From positions 8,111-40,991 of the forward strand of contig AZYC01000005.1 in the NCBI GenBank assembly GCA_000513075.1: 32,881 nucleotides of DNA. The letters are read 5' to 3'. The position numbers and the translations under genes are program-made. This stretch comes from an alpha proteobacterium SCGC AAA288-G21 (GTDB lineage: Bacteria > Pseudomonadota > Alphaproteobacteria > Pelagibacterales > Pelagibacteraceae). Below, piece by piece: positions 25,122 through 32,672 of the stretch. The notes beneath the pieces were generated by a model. That model was not told the DNA's origin. It saw only the letters and a program-made list of their open reading frames with translations, and did no database searches. Position 1 is the stretch's first letter. Each line of letters starts with the position of its first letter.

Positions 25122-25711
25122 TAATTTTTTTGAGCCTCTTTTAAAACGAATTCAAGGCGATCCTGCCCCCAAAACATTTTATTATTTATTATAAAAGATG
25201 GTGCTCCAAACACTCCTTTCAAAAAAGCATCCTTTGTTCTTTTTTTCAATTCCTCTTTAATTTTTTGTTCAGATAGTTTTAATTTAAAAGTTTCGATATT
25301 AAAATTCAAATCTTCTAAGATTTTATTAACTATATTTTGATTATTTAAATTTAATCCATCCTTCCAACAAGCATCAAAAAACTTGTCTATATACAAACTT
25401 GTTTTGTTTTCCTTTCTGGCTATCAATACACCTCTCATTAAATTTAAAGATTGGATTGGAAAGTGAGAGTTAAATTTAAATTTTATGTTAAGCTTTTCTG
25501 CAAATAGTTTGCAGTCTTTGATTATAAATCTTGCCTTTGAGGGAATAAATACCGGTGCTTCAACTTCTGCAAGATTATGCAGTCCACCCAATAAAATAGG
25601 CATATAGTTTACGTCAATCTTATATTGGTTTTCAATATTTCTAATTTGCTTATGAGCTAAATAAGAATAAGGACTTGTGAAATCGAAAAAAAAATCAAAC
25701 GATTTAATCAT
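25121..25711 (-). CDS. 2-hydroxychromene-2-carboxylate isomerase/DsbA-like protein
   Basis: 196 residues with the kappa-class GST/HCCA isomerase fold. FDFFFDFTSPYSYLA at the N-terminus supplies the Ser-Pro-Tyr active-site region in place of CxxC. YMPILLGGL follows, and GVFGAPSFIINNKMFWGQDRL near the end is the cis-Pro thioredoxin motif plus the G-Q-D-R-L signature. Characterised members isomerise chromene carboxylates using glutathione during naphthalene breakdown. In genomes without that pathway the role is unknown and probably glutathione-related. It overlaps the neighbouring genes by 8 nt upstream and 1 nt downstream. Confidence 0.85.
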   Translation of the reverse strand: MIKSFDFFFDFTSPYSYLAHKQIRNIENQYKIDVNYMPILLGGLHNLAEVEAPVFIPSKARFIIKDCKLFAEKLNIKFKFNSHFPIQSLNLMRGVLIARKENKTSLYIDKFFDACWKDGLNLNNQNIVNKILEDLNFNIETFKLKLSEQKIKEELKKRTKDAFLKGVFGAPSFIINNKMFWGQDRLEFVLKEAQKN

Positions 25712-26177
25712 GCAAGGAAATTTTTCTTGAATAAAAGATTCTGATAAACCAATATAAAACTAAACCCAATGGGCCAGCAAAATAGATCGAGATTAAGGAA
25801 ATTCCAGATAAAAATTTTGGAACACTGTATCTGAGCGCGTCTCTTGATACCCAAGAACCTAAAAATAAGTTTATAGCTATAAAATGTAGCCAGAAAATTA
25901 ACAAAAAAATATCATTTGAGAACAAAGAATGAAGATTTTCTATTCCTAAATATAAATCAAAATTATCAAAAATATTTTGGCCACTGGTTATTAGTTGATA
26001 GATCATATAGCCATATATTAATGAAAATATTATTGGCAAAAATATTGAACTGATAAATAGTAGACTGACCCTTGAATTTGGCAGAAAAATTAATGTTAAC
26101 CAAAAAGGTAATACTCCAAAACTAAGCCAAAGATAAATAATTTCTGGGCCAAAATAATTTTGTAAATTTGTGAGCAT
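25704..26177 (-). CDS. ABA4-like (DUF4281) integral membrane protein
   Basis: 157 residues with four membrane segments. FWLHFIAINLFLGSWVSRDALR in the third segment and a later FAGPLGLVLYWFIR match the ABA4 family (W-x-H-x-x-x-x-D/N-L-F-x-G-x-W), whose plant member is required for neoxanthin synthesis. Bacterial homologs often lie in alphaproteobacteria and have no assigned function. It is first in the operon with the isomerase and glycosyltransferase, overlapping the isomerase by 8 nt. The start is divergent from recX across 39 nt. Confidence 0.7.
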   Translation of the reverse strand: MLTNLQNYFGPEIIYLWLSFGVLPFWLTLIFLPNSRVSLLFISSIFLPIIFSLIYGYMIYQLITSGQNIFDNFDLYLGIENLHSLFSNDIFLLIFWLHFIAINLFLGSWVSRDALRYSVPKFLSGISLISIYFAGPLGLVLYWFIRIFYSRKISLHD

Positions 26178-26216
26178 GAATAATTTATTATATTTTGTAT
26201 TATAGTATATTTAGTT

Positions 26217-26777
26217 ATGATTCCCAGCAAAAGCAAAAAAAATCTTGAAGCAACCGTAGAAGAAATAAGAAAATTTTCATTTTCTTACTTAGAAAAATAT
26301 GCCCCCTCCAAACAACAGCTCAGAATTTATTTATTAAAGAAATTTTTTAAGTCTTCAAATATTTATGTTGCAAAAAGTGAATTATTAACTTTGATAGATT
26401 TAGTTATTTTTGATTTAGAAAAGAACAAGTTAATAAGTGATAAATTTTATTCACAATCAAAAATAAAAAAATTTCTAAAAAAAGGCTATTCATTAAATAA
26501 AATTCGAAACTATTTAATTAATAAAGGCATTAATGAAAAATATATAAAAGATAGCATTTCAAAAATAAACTTGGAAGAAACTGATCAAGATTTTTTTTCA
26601 GCAATTAAAACTTGTAAAAAAAGAAGAATTGGACCAAATAGGGAGGAAGGTAATCGTGTTCTTTTTTATAAAAAAGATATGTCAATTTTAGCTAGGTCGG
26701 GTTTTAACTATGAAACTTCAAAAAAAATTTTAGATTTATCAAAAAAAGATTATGAAAAATTACTTAGATTATTGTGA
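26217..26777 (+). CDS. recX: RecX-family regulatory protein
   Basis: 186 residues of mostly helical, Lys-rich sequence. YAPSKQQLRIYLLKKF matches the first RecX repeat (the usual 'R..S..EL...L' helix); DKFYSQSKIKKFLKKGYSLNKIRNYLINKGI the second; and a degraded third repeat covers the C-terminus (ILARSGFNYETSKKIL). RecX binds RecA filaments and limits recombinase activity. recA is not adjacent. Assignment rests on repeat pattern rather than strong identity because the protein is Lys/Ile-shifted by base composition. Confidence 0.75.
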   Translation: MIPSKSKKNLEATVEEIRKFSFSYLEKYAPSKQQLRIYLLKKFFKSSNIYVAKSELLTLIDLVIFDLEKNKLISDKFYSQSKIKKFLKKGYSLNKIRNYLINKGINEKYIKDSISKINLEETDQDFFSAIKTCKKRRIGPNREEGNRVLFYKKDMSILARSGFNYETSKKILDLSKKDYEKLLRLL

Positions 26778-26824
26778 CGTTTTGTGTCTTTTGTTTTTTC
26801 TTGTAAGTAAAAATCAATTCTTTT

Positions 26825-26908
26825 TTAATTTGATTTTTTAACATAAACAAATAACAATAAGCCAAAAATTGAGACTGAAACAATAATTATTAAAATTTTT
26901 TGGATCAT
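26825..26908 (-). CDS. Putative 27-residue single-pass membrane peptide
   Basis: In the 158-nt gap between recX and cysQ the minus strand encodes M-I-Q-K followed by ~19 hydrophobic residues (ILIIIVSVSIFGLLLFVYV) and K-K-S-N. The layout is that of a small transmembrane peptide with a positive cytoplasmic end. An AAGG lies about 11 nt before the ATG. It would be the last gene after cysQ. AT-rich DNA readily produces Ile/Phe/Leu runs, so this is tentative. Confidence 0.3.
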   Translation of the reverse strand: MIQKILIIIVSVSIFGLLLFVYVKKSN

Positions 26909-26935
26909 TATTTTTTATAACCTTGATAAGTTAAA

Positions 26936-27715
26936 TTATTTCTTCAAATCTTTTGATCTTCTTACTAATAAAGATAAATTTTTATAATCATCTTTTCCAT
27001 ACATAAATTCTTTTTCATCAAGTGTAGTAACTATGCCTCCTGCATGCTTCACAATAGCGTGTCCTGCAGCAATATCCCATTCATAAGCCCGAGCTTTAGC
27101 TGCATATAAGTCAAATTCGCCTGAGGCAATAACACAAAGCTTATAAGAACTTCTTATATTAACAAAACTTTTTACATTAAACTTATTATGAGCTTTTAAC
27201 ACTTCCGAAGAAGGTTTAGATGAATTTGATACAGCGTGCACTTCTTCAAGTTTCATTTTTTTTTTACATTCTAATTGTATTTTTCTTTGTTCAAACTTTT
27301 CAAACGAACATCCGTTTCCATAAGAATAGAATAATCGTTTTTTAGCCGGAGCATAAATTATGCCAATGGCTGGTTCCAAATTAATTATCAAGCAAGCATT
27401 CAATGTAAATTCATCTTTGTTATTTATATAATCTTTTGTTCCATCTATTGGATCTACTAACCAAAAATCTTTAAATTCATTTTTTTTATTTAAGTTAACT
27501 GTCTCTTCCGAAATTATAGGAATATTAGGAGTAATTTGAATTATTTTTTCTTTAAGCAATTTATCTACTTCCAAATCTCCATTAGTTACAGGAGAATTAT
27601 CAGACTTGAATGTTGTCTTTAGACCTTTGTTTCTCAATTCTATTGCTTTTTGGCCAGCATTAAGAAAGGTTTCCAACAGACTTTCAGTCATACTTTTTAA
27701 TTCATTGATATTCAA
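26936..27715 (-). CDS. cysQ: Inositol monophosphatase family, CysQ-like 3'(2'),5'-bisphosphate nucleotidase
   Basis: 259 residues. Metal-site motifs are clear: IISEE (first Glu), then DPIDGTKDYINN (Asp-Pro-Ile-Asp-Gly-Thr), and near the C-terminus YEWDIAAGHAIVKHAGG with the final Asp. The 'GTKDYINN..FTLNACLI' context favours CysQ over inositol or fructose phosphatases. CysQ removes PAP formed in sulfate assimilation. The longest frame begins with TTG at 27715, overlapping the DUF3553 stop (TTGA); an ATG at 27691 is an alternative start. Co-transcribed with the DUF3553 gene. Confidence 0.85.
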   Translation of the reverse strand: MNINELKSMTESLLETFLNAGQKAIELRNKGLKTTFKSDNSPVTNGDLEVDKLLKEKIIQITPNIPIISEETVNLNKKNEFKDFWLVDPIDGTKDYINNKDEFTLNACLIINLEPAIGIIYAPAKKRLFYSYGNGCSFEKFEQRKIQLECKKKMKLEEVHAVSNSSKPSSEVLKAHNKFNVKSFVNIRSSYKLCVIASGEFDLYAAKARAYEWDIAAGHAIVKHAGGIVTTLDEKEFMYGKDDYKNLSLLVRRSKDLKK

Positions 27716-27882
27716 TTTTTTACTTTCTCTAATATGATTTCTTCAATGTTTATAACGAGCTTTCCTTTATTTTCAAAGTTAACTGTAGCTTTATTTTTTA
27801 TTATTGATTGTATCTGTCCTATTCCCCAACTTTTATTTAAAGGGTTAATAACAAAATCACCTGGCTCTAAATTTAAATTCAT
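27712..27882 (-). CDS. DUF3553 family small protein
   Basis: 56 residues, beginning MNLNLEPGDFVINPLNKSWG followed by IGQIQSII and KATVNFENKGKLVINIEE. This is the DUF3553 pattern: PGDxVxxP, WGxGQVQS, VTVNFEHxGKxxI. These short proteins form a small beta barrel related to the RNA-polymerase-binding CarD/UvrD C-terminal tudor-like module; their independent role is unknown. The ATG is at 27882; the stop overlaps the TTG start of cysQ by 3 nt. The gene is divergent from mnmA across 55 nt. Confidence 0.8.
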   Translation of the reverse strand: MNLNLEPGDFVINPLNKSWGIGQIQSIIKNKATVNFENKGKLVINIEEIILEKVKN

Positions 27883-27937
27883 TTGTGGAAAGTAGTTTAA
27901 TTTTATATTAAAACATTTTTGGATAATACTAAACTAT

Positions 27938-29068
27938 ATGAATAAGAAATTTATAAATTCCTTAGGAATCGCAAAGTCAAAAAAGGACACAAAAGTTGTT
28001 GTAGCAATGTCAGGAGGCGTTGATTCTTCAACAGTAGCAGGGTTAATGAAAAAAGAAGGCTATAAAGTAATTGGAGTTACTTTAAAGTTATATGATGATG
28101 TAAAGACTTCGGTAAAATCAAGACAGTGTTGTGCAGGTCAAGATATAATGGATGCAAAAAGAGTTGCAAATCAACTAAAAATTGATCACAAAATCCTTTA
28201 TTATCAAAAGAAATTTAAAAAATATGTAATAGATAATTTCGTTGAAAGCTACATGGCTGGAGAAACGCCTATTCCATGTGTACAATGCAATCAAACTGTT
28301 AAGTTTAGAGATCTCTATGAATATTCGAAAGAATTAGGGGCAGACGCATTAATAACAGGCCATTATGTAAAGAGTACACATAAAAATGGAATTTCAGAGA
28401 TGTATCGAGCAAAAGACCAAGAAAGAGATCAAAGTTATTTTTTATTCAACACAAATAAGGATCAATTGAATTTTTTAAGATTTCCACTAGGAAAATTTAC
28501 AAAAAAAGAAACAAGGGAAATTGCAAAAAAACTAAAGTTAAATGTAGCTGATAAACCTGATAGTCAAGATATTTGTTTTGTACCAAATGGTGACTATGCT
28601 TCGGTAATCAAAAGATTTAAACCTGAGTCTTTCAAGAAGGGGAATATAAAAGATCTAAATAATAATATTCTTGGAACCCACGAAGGTATAATCAATTTTA
28701 CTATTGGTCAAAGAAAGGGAATTGGGATAGCAGATAAGGAGGCGCTGTACGTTATAAAAATTAATTCAAACAATAATGAAATAGTAGTTGGACCAAAATC
28801 TGCTCTTGCAGTAGACAAAATTAAGTTAAGAAATTTAAATCAACTTTGCAATAATATAGAAGATTGTAATTCTAATTTATTTGTAAAAGTTAGATCAACC
28901 GGTAAATTATTAAAAGCTAAAGTCAAAGTTAATGGCAGTAACGCTGAAGTTAAATTAAAAAATAAAGAAATAGGCATATCTCCTGGACAAGCATGTGTTT
29001 TTTATTCTAAAAATAAAATTGGGGATAAAGTTCTGGGTGGTGGCTGGATATATAGTAATTATCTGTGA
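27938..29068 (+). CDS. mnmA: tRNA-specific 2-thiouridylase MnmA
   Basis: 376 residues. The PP-loop SGGVDSS is at 25-31; GVTLKLYDD and [12 protein letters not shown] follow. Catalytic Cys117 is in CNQTVKF and Cys213 in DSQDICFVP, corresponding to C102 and C199 of the E. coli enzyme. The C-terminal PUA-like domains ([23 protein letters not shown]) are complete. MnmA thiolates U34 of Lys, Glu and Gln tRNAs using ATP. It ends just before the structured-RNA region, with a single base of uncertainty in nothing: the TGA at 29066-29068 is clear. Confidence 0.95.
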   Translation: MNKKFINSLGIAKSKKDTKVVVAMSGGVDSSTVAGLMKKEGYKVIGVTLKLYDDVKTSVKSRQCCAGQDIMDAKRVANQLKIDHKILYYQKKFKKYVIDNFVESYMAGETPIPCVQCNQTVKFRDLYEYSKELGADALITGHYVKSTHKNGISEMYRAKDQERDQSYFLFNTNKDQLNFLRFPLGKFTKKETREIAKKLKLNVADKPDSQDICFVPNGDYASVIKRFKPESFKKGNIKDLNNNILGTHEGIINFTIGQRKGIGIADKEALYVIKINSNNNEIVVGPKSALAVDKIKLRNLNQLCNNIEDCNSNLFVKVRSTGKLLKAKVKVNGSNAEVKLKNKEIGISPGQACVFYSKNKIGDKVLGGGWIYSNYL

Positions 29069-29154
29069 AATTAATACACAGTATTCACACAACTATAAAT
29101 GGATAATAATAAACAACTACAAAGTGATGGAAAAACAAAAAGAAAGATGATTTA

Positions 29155-29341
29155 ATGAAACTAATTAAGAGGCAACTCTTAACTGGCCAGTTGAGGAAAA
29201 ACCGAGAGGTTCAAGCTCAGCGGGCAGAAAGTCTCGAACAGTAGAACTAAACATTCGAGGCGACTGGTGCGAAGGTAGTTCTCAACAGCGTACCAAACTG
29301 AAGATTCAGTGGCGAAAGCTACTGAGTCTTTTGGTTTTTTT
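29155..29341 (+). ncRNA. Candidate structured noncoding RNA with terminator
   Basis: This fills the 332-nt gap after mnmA and is distinctly richer in G and C than its flanks. Helices I can draw: TTAAGAG-GCAA-CTCTTAA (29165-29182, GNRA loop); the palindrome AACTGGCCAGTT (29181-29192), an alternative to it; CGAGA/TCTCG (29203-29207 with 29232-29236); AGAACTA/TAGTTCT (29243-29249 with 29276-29282) enclosing TTCG/CGAA (29254-29257 with 29270-29273). A long terminator stem closes it. I do not recognise it as tmRNA, RNase P RNA, SRP RNA or a known riboswitch; 6S RNA cannot be excluded. Strand chosen from the terminator's T tract. Confidence 0.5.
29292..29341 (+). terminator. Rho-independent terminator of the candidate RNA
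   Basis: GATTCAGTGGC (29303-29313) pairs with GCTACTGAGTC (29318-29328) over a GAAA tetraloop; flanking A-A/T-T pairs extend it to 13 bp. ACCAAA (29292-29297) can further pair with TTTGGT (29330-29335). A run of T's ends at 29341. Strong and well formed. Confidence 0.75.
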
Positions 29342-29400
29342 AAGGCTCACTTTAAATTAATCATGATGACTTTCGAAAAGTGTAAGAAAAGCAAGAGCTT

Positions 29401-30085
29401 TTACTGTTTTTTCCAGAAAAAAAAAGTAAGTAAGTAGAAGCTTATTACTCCCATGAAGTAGTTCCATTCAAGTGAGTGTTTAAATGATGTATGCCCTTCA
29501 GCAACTAAGAAGGGGATACTAACAAAAGCCACAACAACTAAGATTGAAACTAAAATAATTTTGATATTTAGAATTCTACTATTAATAAATTTTTTTATTT
29601 GTTCTTTGATTTTAAAAAAATTAATTACCAAAATTGTTTGAGCTATAACTTCAAAAATAATAAAAGCCAGCACAAGCACTCTTCTAAACAATTTATATAA
29701 ATTATTATCAAATTTAATACCTAAAAATATGGAATGTAAAACTAGAAATATGGCCGAACCAATACCAAAAAAAAAGAAAAATTTTTTTATAGTTTAAGTA
29801 TGGACTTATCTTTCCCATCAAGTCAGAATTAAAACGCCAATATTGAATTAGAAAAAAAGCAGTAATGAACATTGCCGGTTTAAATATTAGGTACGTTGGA
29901 AAAACTCTAGCAGTTCTGCTTATAGATACTCCACCATCGATATAAGGAATTGTAGGGAGTACTACGTGTTCTAAATTAAAAAACTGGTGAAAATTAGTAA
30001 TTAATATAAGACAAGCGTTAAGTGAAATAAATGGAACAATAAAGATCCAAATGCTCAACTTCCTAATTTTATTAATATTTTCCAC
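29401..30085 (-). pseudogene. Six-TM FRAG1/DRAM/Sfk1-like membrane protein, split by a +1 frameshift
   Basis: Two minus-strand frames (30085-29714 and 29691-29401) join into one ~227-residue protein if the run of nine A's at 29767-29775 is read as eight. The upstream part then continues KKIFLFF into GIGSAIFLVLHSIFLGI, LYKLFRRVLVLAFIIFEV, and on to the end. The joined protein has about six membrane segments, an N-terminal loop with LPTIPYIDGGVSISRTARVFP, and an EWNYFMGVISFYLLTF end. That layout is reminiscent of FRAG1/DRAM/Sfk1 proteins, but I am not sure of the family. Either a recent pseudogene or a sequencing error. It starts 11 nt after the small basic peptide gene. Confidence 0.65.
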
Positions 30086-30096
30086 TAAATTAAATA

Positions 30097-30180
30097 TTAT
30101 TTTTTCTTATTTCTTTTCTTAGCTCTTCGTTTTTTTGAGCCCATTTTTCGTCTACCCCTGTGTTTTTTAGGATATCCCAT
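30097..30180 (-). CDS. 27-residue Lys/Arg-rich peptide (ribosomal-protein-like)
   Basis: The ORF encodes MGYPKKHRGRRKMGSKKRRA followed by KKRNKKK, 27 residues of which 17 are Lys or Arg. An excellent Shine-Dalgarno (AAAGGAG) lies 8 nt upstream, among the best ribosome sites in the window, which argues strongly for translation. The composition is that of tiny ribosome-associated proteins such as bTHX or the bS22/AURKAIP1 type, but I see no decisive signature. It is first in a unit with the FRAG1-like membrane protein, 11 nt downstream, and divergent from the PLP-enzyme gene. Confidence 0.6.
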   Translation of the reverse strand: MGYPKKHRGRRKMGSKKRRAKKRNKKK

Positions 30181-30265
30181 TAAATTTACTCCTTTCTAGC
30201 ATTGTTATTTTATTGACGTTGAAATTTGGATATAACATTGTGTATGTTACTAATCAAATTTTTTT

Positions 30266-31447
30266 ATGGCTAACTCACCCAAAACTTTTTTAAAACATGC
30301 TGCCAAAGGTATCCAATCTAGGTCAGTAAATCCTGCAATTATAAGGGCGTCCACAATTCTTTTTAAGACAATACAAGAATTGCGAAAACATCAAAAAGAT
30401 ATAGCAAAAGGTAAAAGCGTTGCTTTCTGGGATTATGGTAGGCAGGGAAGCCAAACAACAATTTTACTTCAAAATTTACTTAAAAAATTGGAACTAGCTC
30501 ATCATGTATTCTTAACTCAAACTGGATTTGCCTCTGTAGCACTGGCTATCATGAGTGTTTGTAGACCAGGAGATGAAATTGTAATATCTGATTGTGTTTA
30601 CCGTCCTACACAAAAGCTTACCAGTCAATTACTTCTAGAATTTAATATTAAGGCTATTTGGTATGATCCAAATAGTTTTGACGATCTCAAAAATAAAGTT
30701 ACAAAAAAAACAAAACTTATTTATGTAGAAAATCCAGGAAGTAATACTTTTGAATTTCAGGATTTAGGAAAGATAGTAGCTCTTGCCAAAAGAAAAAAAA
30801 TTTATACTGCTATCGATAATACTTGGGGTACAGCATATTACTTAAAACCTATAAAACTGGGTTTTGATATGTCGATTGTTTCTGCTACCAAATATTATTC
30901 AGGTCATTCAGATGTTATGGCAGGAACATTAGCAGTAAGTAAAAAAGTTTATAAAAAAGTTTTGTGGTATAACCATGTTTCAGGACACCGCCTATCCGCA
31001 GATGATGCTTATCTAGTCATTCGAGGATTGAGAACTTTAGATTTAAGATTAGAAAAACATCAAGAAAATACAAAAATAATAGTAAAATGGTTAGCCCAAC
31101 AAAAAAAAATAGTAAAAATTTTATATCCTTACAAAACATCATCTACCAGTTATAAATTATGGAAAAAATATTATTCTGGTGCCTCAGGCTTGCTAGGGAT
31201 TGTTATTAAAAGTAAAAGCAAATCTTCCGTGTACAAATTTGTAAATTCATTAGAACTTTTTGACATTGGTTATAGTTGGGGAGGCTTTGAAAGTTTAGCA
31301 GTTTATAATGACCCCATCATTGAAATGGGAAAAAGATTATTTTTTAAACTAGAAAAAGATCAACATCTTATTCGTTTGCATATTGGCCTTGAAGATCCAA
31401 AAGATTTAATAAATGATCTAAAAAAATCTTTAAAGTTCGTTAAGTGA
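30266..31447 (+). CDS. metC: Cys/Met metabolism PLP enzyme, cystathionine beta-lyase-like
   Basis: 393 residues. The PLP lysine is K209 in VSATKYYSGHSD, followed by VMAGTLA. ENPGSNTFEFQDL (155-167), AIDNTWGTAYYLKP (182-195) and WDYGRQGSQTTILLQ near residue 55 match fold-type-I gamma-family enzymes, and the FWDYGRxGxxT form with SNTFE is closer to cystathionine beta-lyase than to gamma-synthase. It would cleave cystathionine to homocysteine, pyruvate and ammonia. Other C-S lyase activity (methionine gamma-lyase like) is possible. Its stop overlaps the GTG start of the MFS gene by 4 nt. Confidence 0.85.
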   Translation: MANSPKTFLKHAAKGIQSRSVNPAIIRASTILFKTIQELRKHQKDIAKGKSVAFWDYGRQGSQTTILLQNLLKKLELAHHVFLTQTGFASVALAIMSVCRPGDEIVISDCVYRPTQKLTSQLLLEFNIKAIWYDPNSFDDLKNKVTKKTKLIYVENPGSNTFEFQDLGKIVALAKRKKIYTAIDNTWGTAYYLKPIKLGFDMSIVSATKYYSGHSDVMAGTLAVSKKVYKKVLWYNHVSGHRLSADDAYLVIRGLRTLDLRLEKHQENTKIIVKWLAQQKKIVKILYPYKTSSTSYKLWKKYYSGASGLLGIVIKSKSKSSVYKFVNSLELFDIGYSWGGFESLAVYNDPIIEMGKRLFFKLEKDQHLIRLHIGLEDPKDLINDLKKSLKFVK

Positions 31448-32664
31448 TAAAAGAAAAATTTATAAAAAATAGAGCAGCTTTAATAACACTAATTGCGGCT
31501 TCTTTAGTAGTCTTACTTTCTTTAGGTGTAAGGCAAACTTTTGGATTATTTTTTATGGATTTTAATAGCAGTCTCAGTATTTCAAATACAGAGTTTGGTT
31601 TAGCAATCGGTATTCAAATGCTAATGTGGGGAATTTCTGGTCCAATATTTGGGGCTATCGCCGACAAATATGGAGGGCCTAAAGCCATAACCATTGCTTT
31701 TGTTTTTTTTATACTTGGTGTTTATCTTTTATATACGGGACCAAACACTGGTATTTTTTTTCAAATTAATTTAGGACTTTTAGTAGGTATTGGTCTAGGT
31801 GGTACAGCGATTAGTATTCCAATGTCGATTGTAGGTAAGCATTTTCCACTATCTAATAGAACTATAGCAATGAGCATAGTTACTGCAGTTGGTTCATTGG
31901 GGTATTTTCTATCACCACTATTCACTACATATTCATTGACAAATAATGGTTGGGAAAGCACTTTATTTGTATTTACAATATTTTTGTTAATTGGTTTTTT
32001 TATTGCCTTTTTTGTAAGGTCACCTTTATCAACTCAATCAATTGAAAAACCTAACGACCAAACCACATTTGCTGCTCTTAAAGAAGCTTTTAAAAATAAA
32101 AGCTATATTCTTTTAACGTCAGGTTTCTTTGTATGCGGTTTTCATATTACTTTAGTAGGAACACATGTGCCAAAATATGTGATTGACAGAGGCTTAGAAA
32201 GTTGGACAGCCGCTACAATCTTATCTTTAATTGGTTTGTTTAATATATTTGGTTCACTTACAAGCGGTTACCTATCTTCAATTATGAGTAAAAAAATTAT
32301 CTTAAGTTCAATTTATTTTCTTAGAGGAGTCTCAATAGTCTTTTTTATTTTTTTACCACCTAGCAATATTAGTGCATTTATTTTTGGTGCAAGTTTTGGT
32401 TTCTTATGGCTTTCAACTGTGCCCGCTACAAGCGGGATTGTTGCTCACATATTTGGAACCAAATATTTGGGTCTATTGTATGGAATTGTTTTTTTAAGTC
32501 ACCAAATAGGTTCTTTTTTTGGAGCATATCTCGGAGGTTTATTTTATGATCTTTATGGTTCGTATGATTATGCCTGGTATTTGGCTATTGCATTATCAGT
32601 TTTTGCTGGCATTATACATTTACCAATTATTGAAAAGCCTGCTACTAGACTAGCCACAGTTTAA
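31444..32664 (+). CDS. MFS transporter, oxalate/formate antiporter (OFA/MCT-like) group
   Basis: 406 residues with twelve predicted membrane segments. GVRQTFGLFFMDF in TM1, the loop-2/3 motif GAIADKYGGPKA, and GIGLGGTAISIPMSIVGKHF in TM4 are characteristic of monocarboxylate-type MFS carriers. TM7-8 has GFFVCGFHITLVGTHVPKYV. Substrate is likely a small carboxylate but cannot be specified. The start is GTG at 31444, overlapping the upstream stop as GTGA, so it is coupled to the PLP enzyme and could export or import its substrate or keto-acid product. Confidence 0.85.
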   Translation: MIKEKFIKNRAALITLIAASLVVLLSLGVRQTFGLFFMDFNSSLSISNTEFGLAIGIQMLMWGISGPIFGAIADKYGGPKAITIAFVFFILGVYLLYTGPNTGIFFQINLGLLVGIGLGGTAISIPMSIVGKHFPLSNRTIAMSIVTAVGSLGYFLSPLFTTYSLTNNGWESTLFVFTIFLLIGFFIAFFVRSPLSTQSIEKPNDQTTFAALKEAFKNKSYILLTSGFFVCGFHITLVGTHVPKYVIDRGLESWTAATILSLIGLFNIFGSLTSGYLSSIMSKKIILSSIYFLRGVSIVFFIFLPPSNISAFIFGASFGFLWLSTVPATSGIVAHIFGTKYLGLLYGIVFLSHQIGSFFGAYLGGLFYDLYGSYDYAWYLAIALSVFAGIIHLPIIEKPATRLATV

Positions 32665-32672
32665 AAAAGTTT

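Noticed and set aside
29155-29244. A 29-codon ORF (MKLIKRQLL...) inside the candidate RNA region
   Set aside because: No ribosome binding site, overlaps several stable helices, and the region ends in a terminator typical of an RNA gene; more likely chance.
29155-29341. RNase P RNA or tmRNA
   Set aside because: A GAGGAAAA-like stretch recalls RNase P, but the other conserved blocks and the length (~180 nt) do not fit. There is no CCA-bearing acceptor or tag-coding frame for tmRNA.
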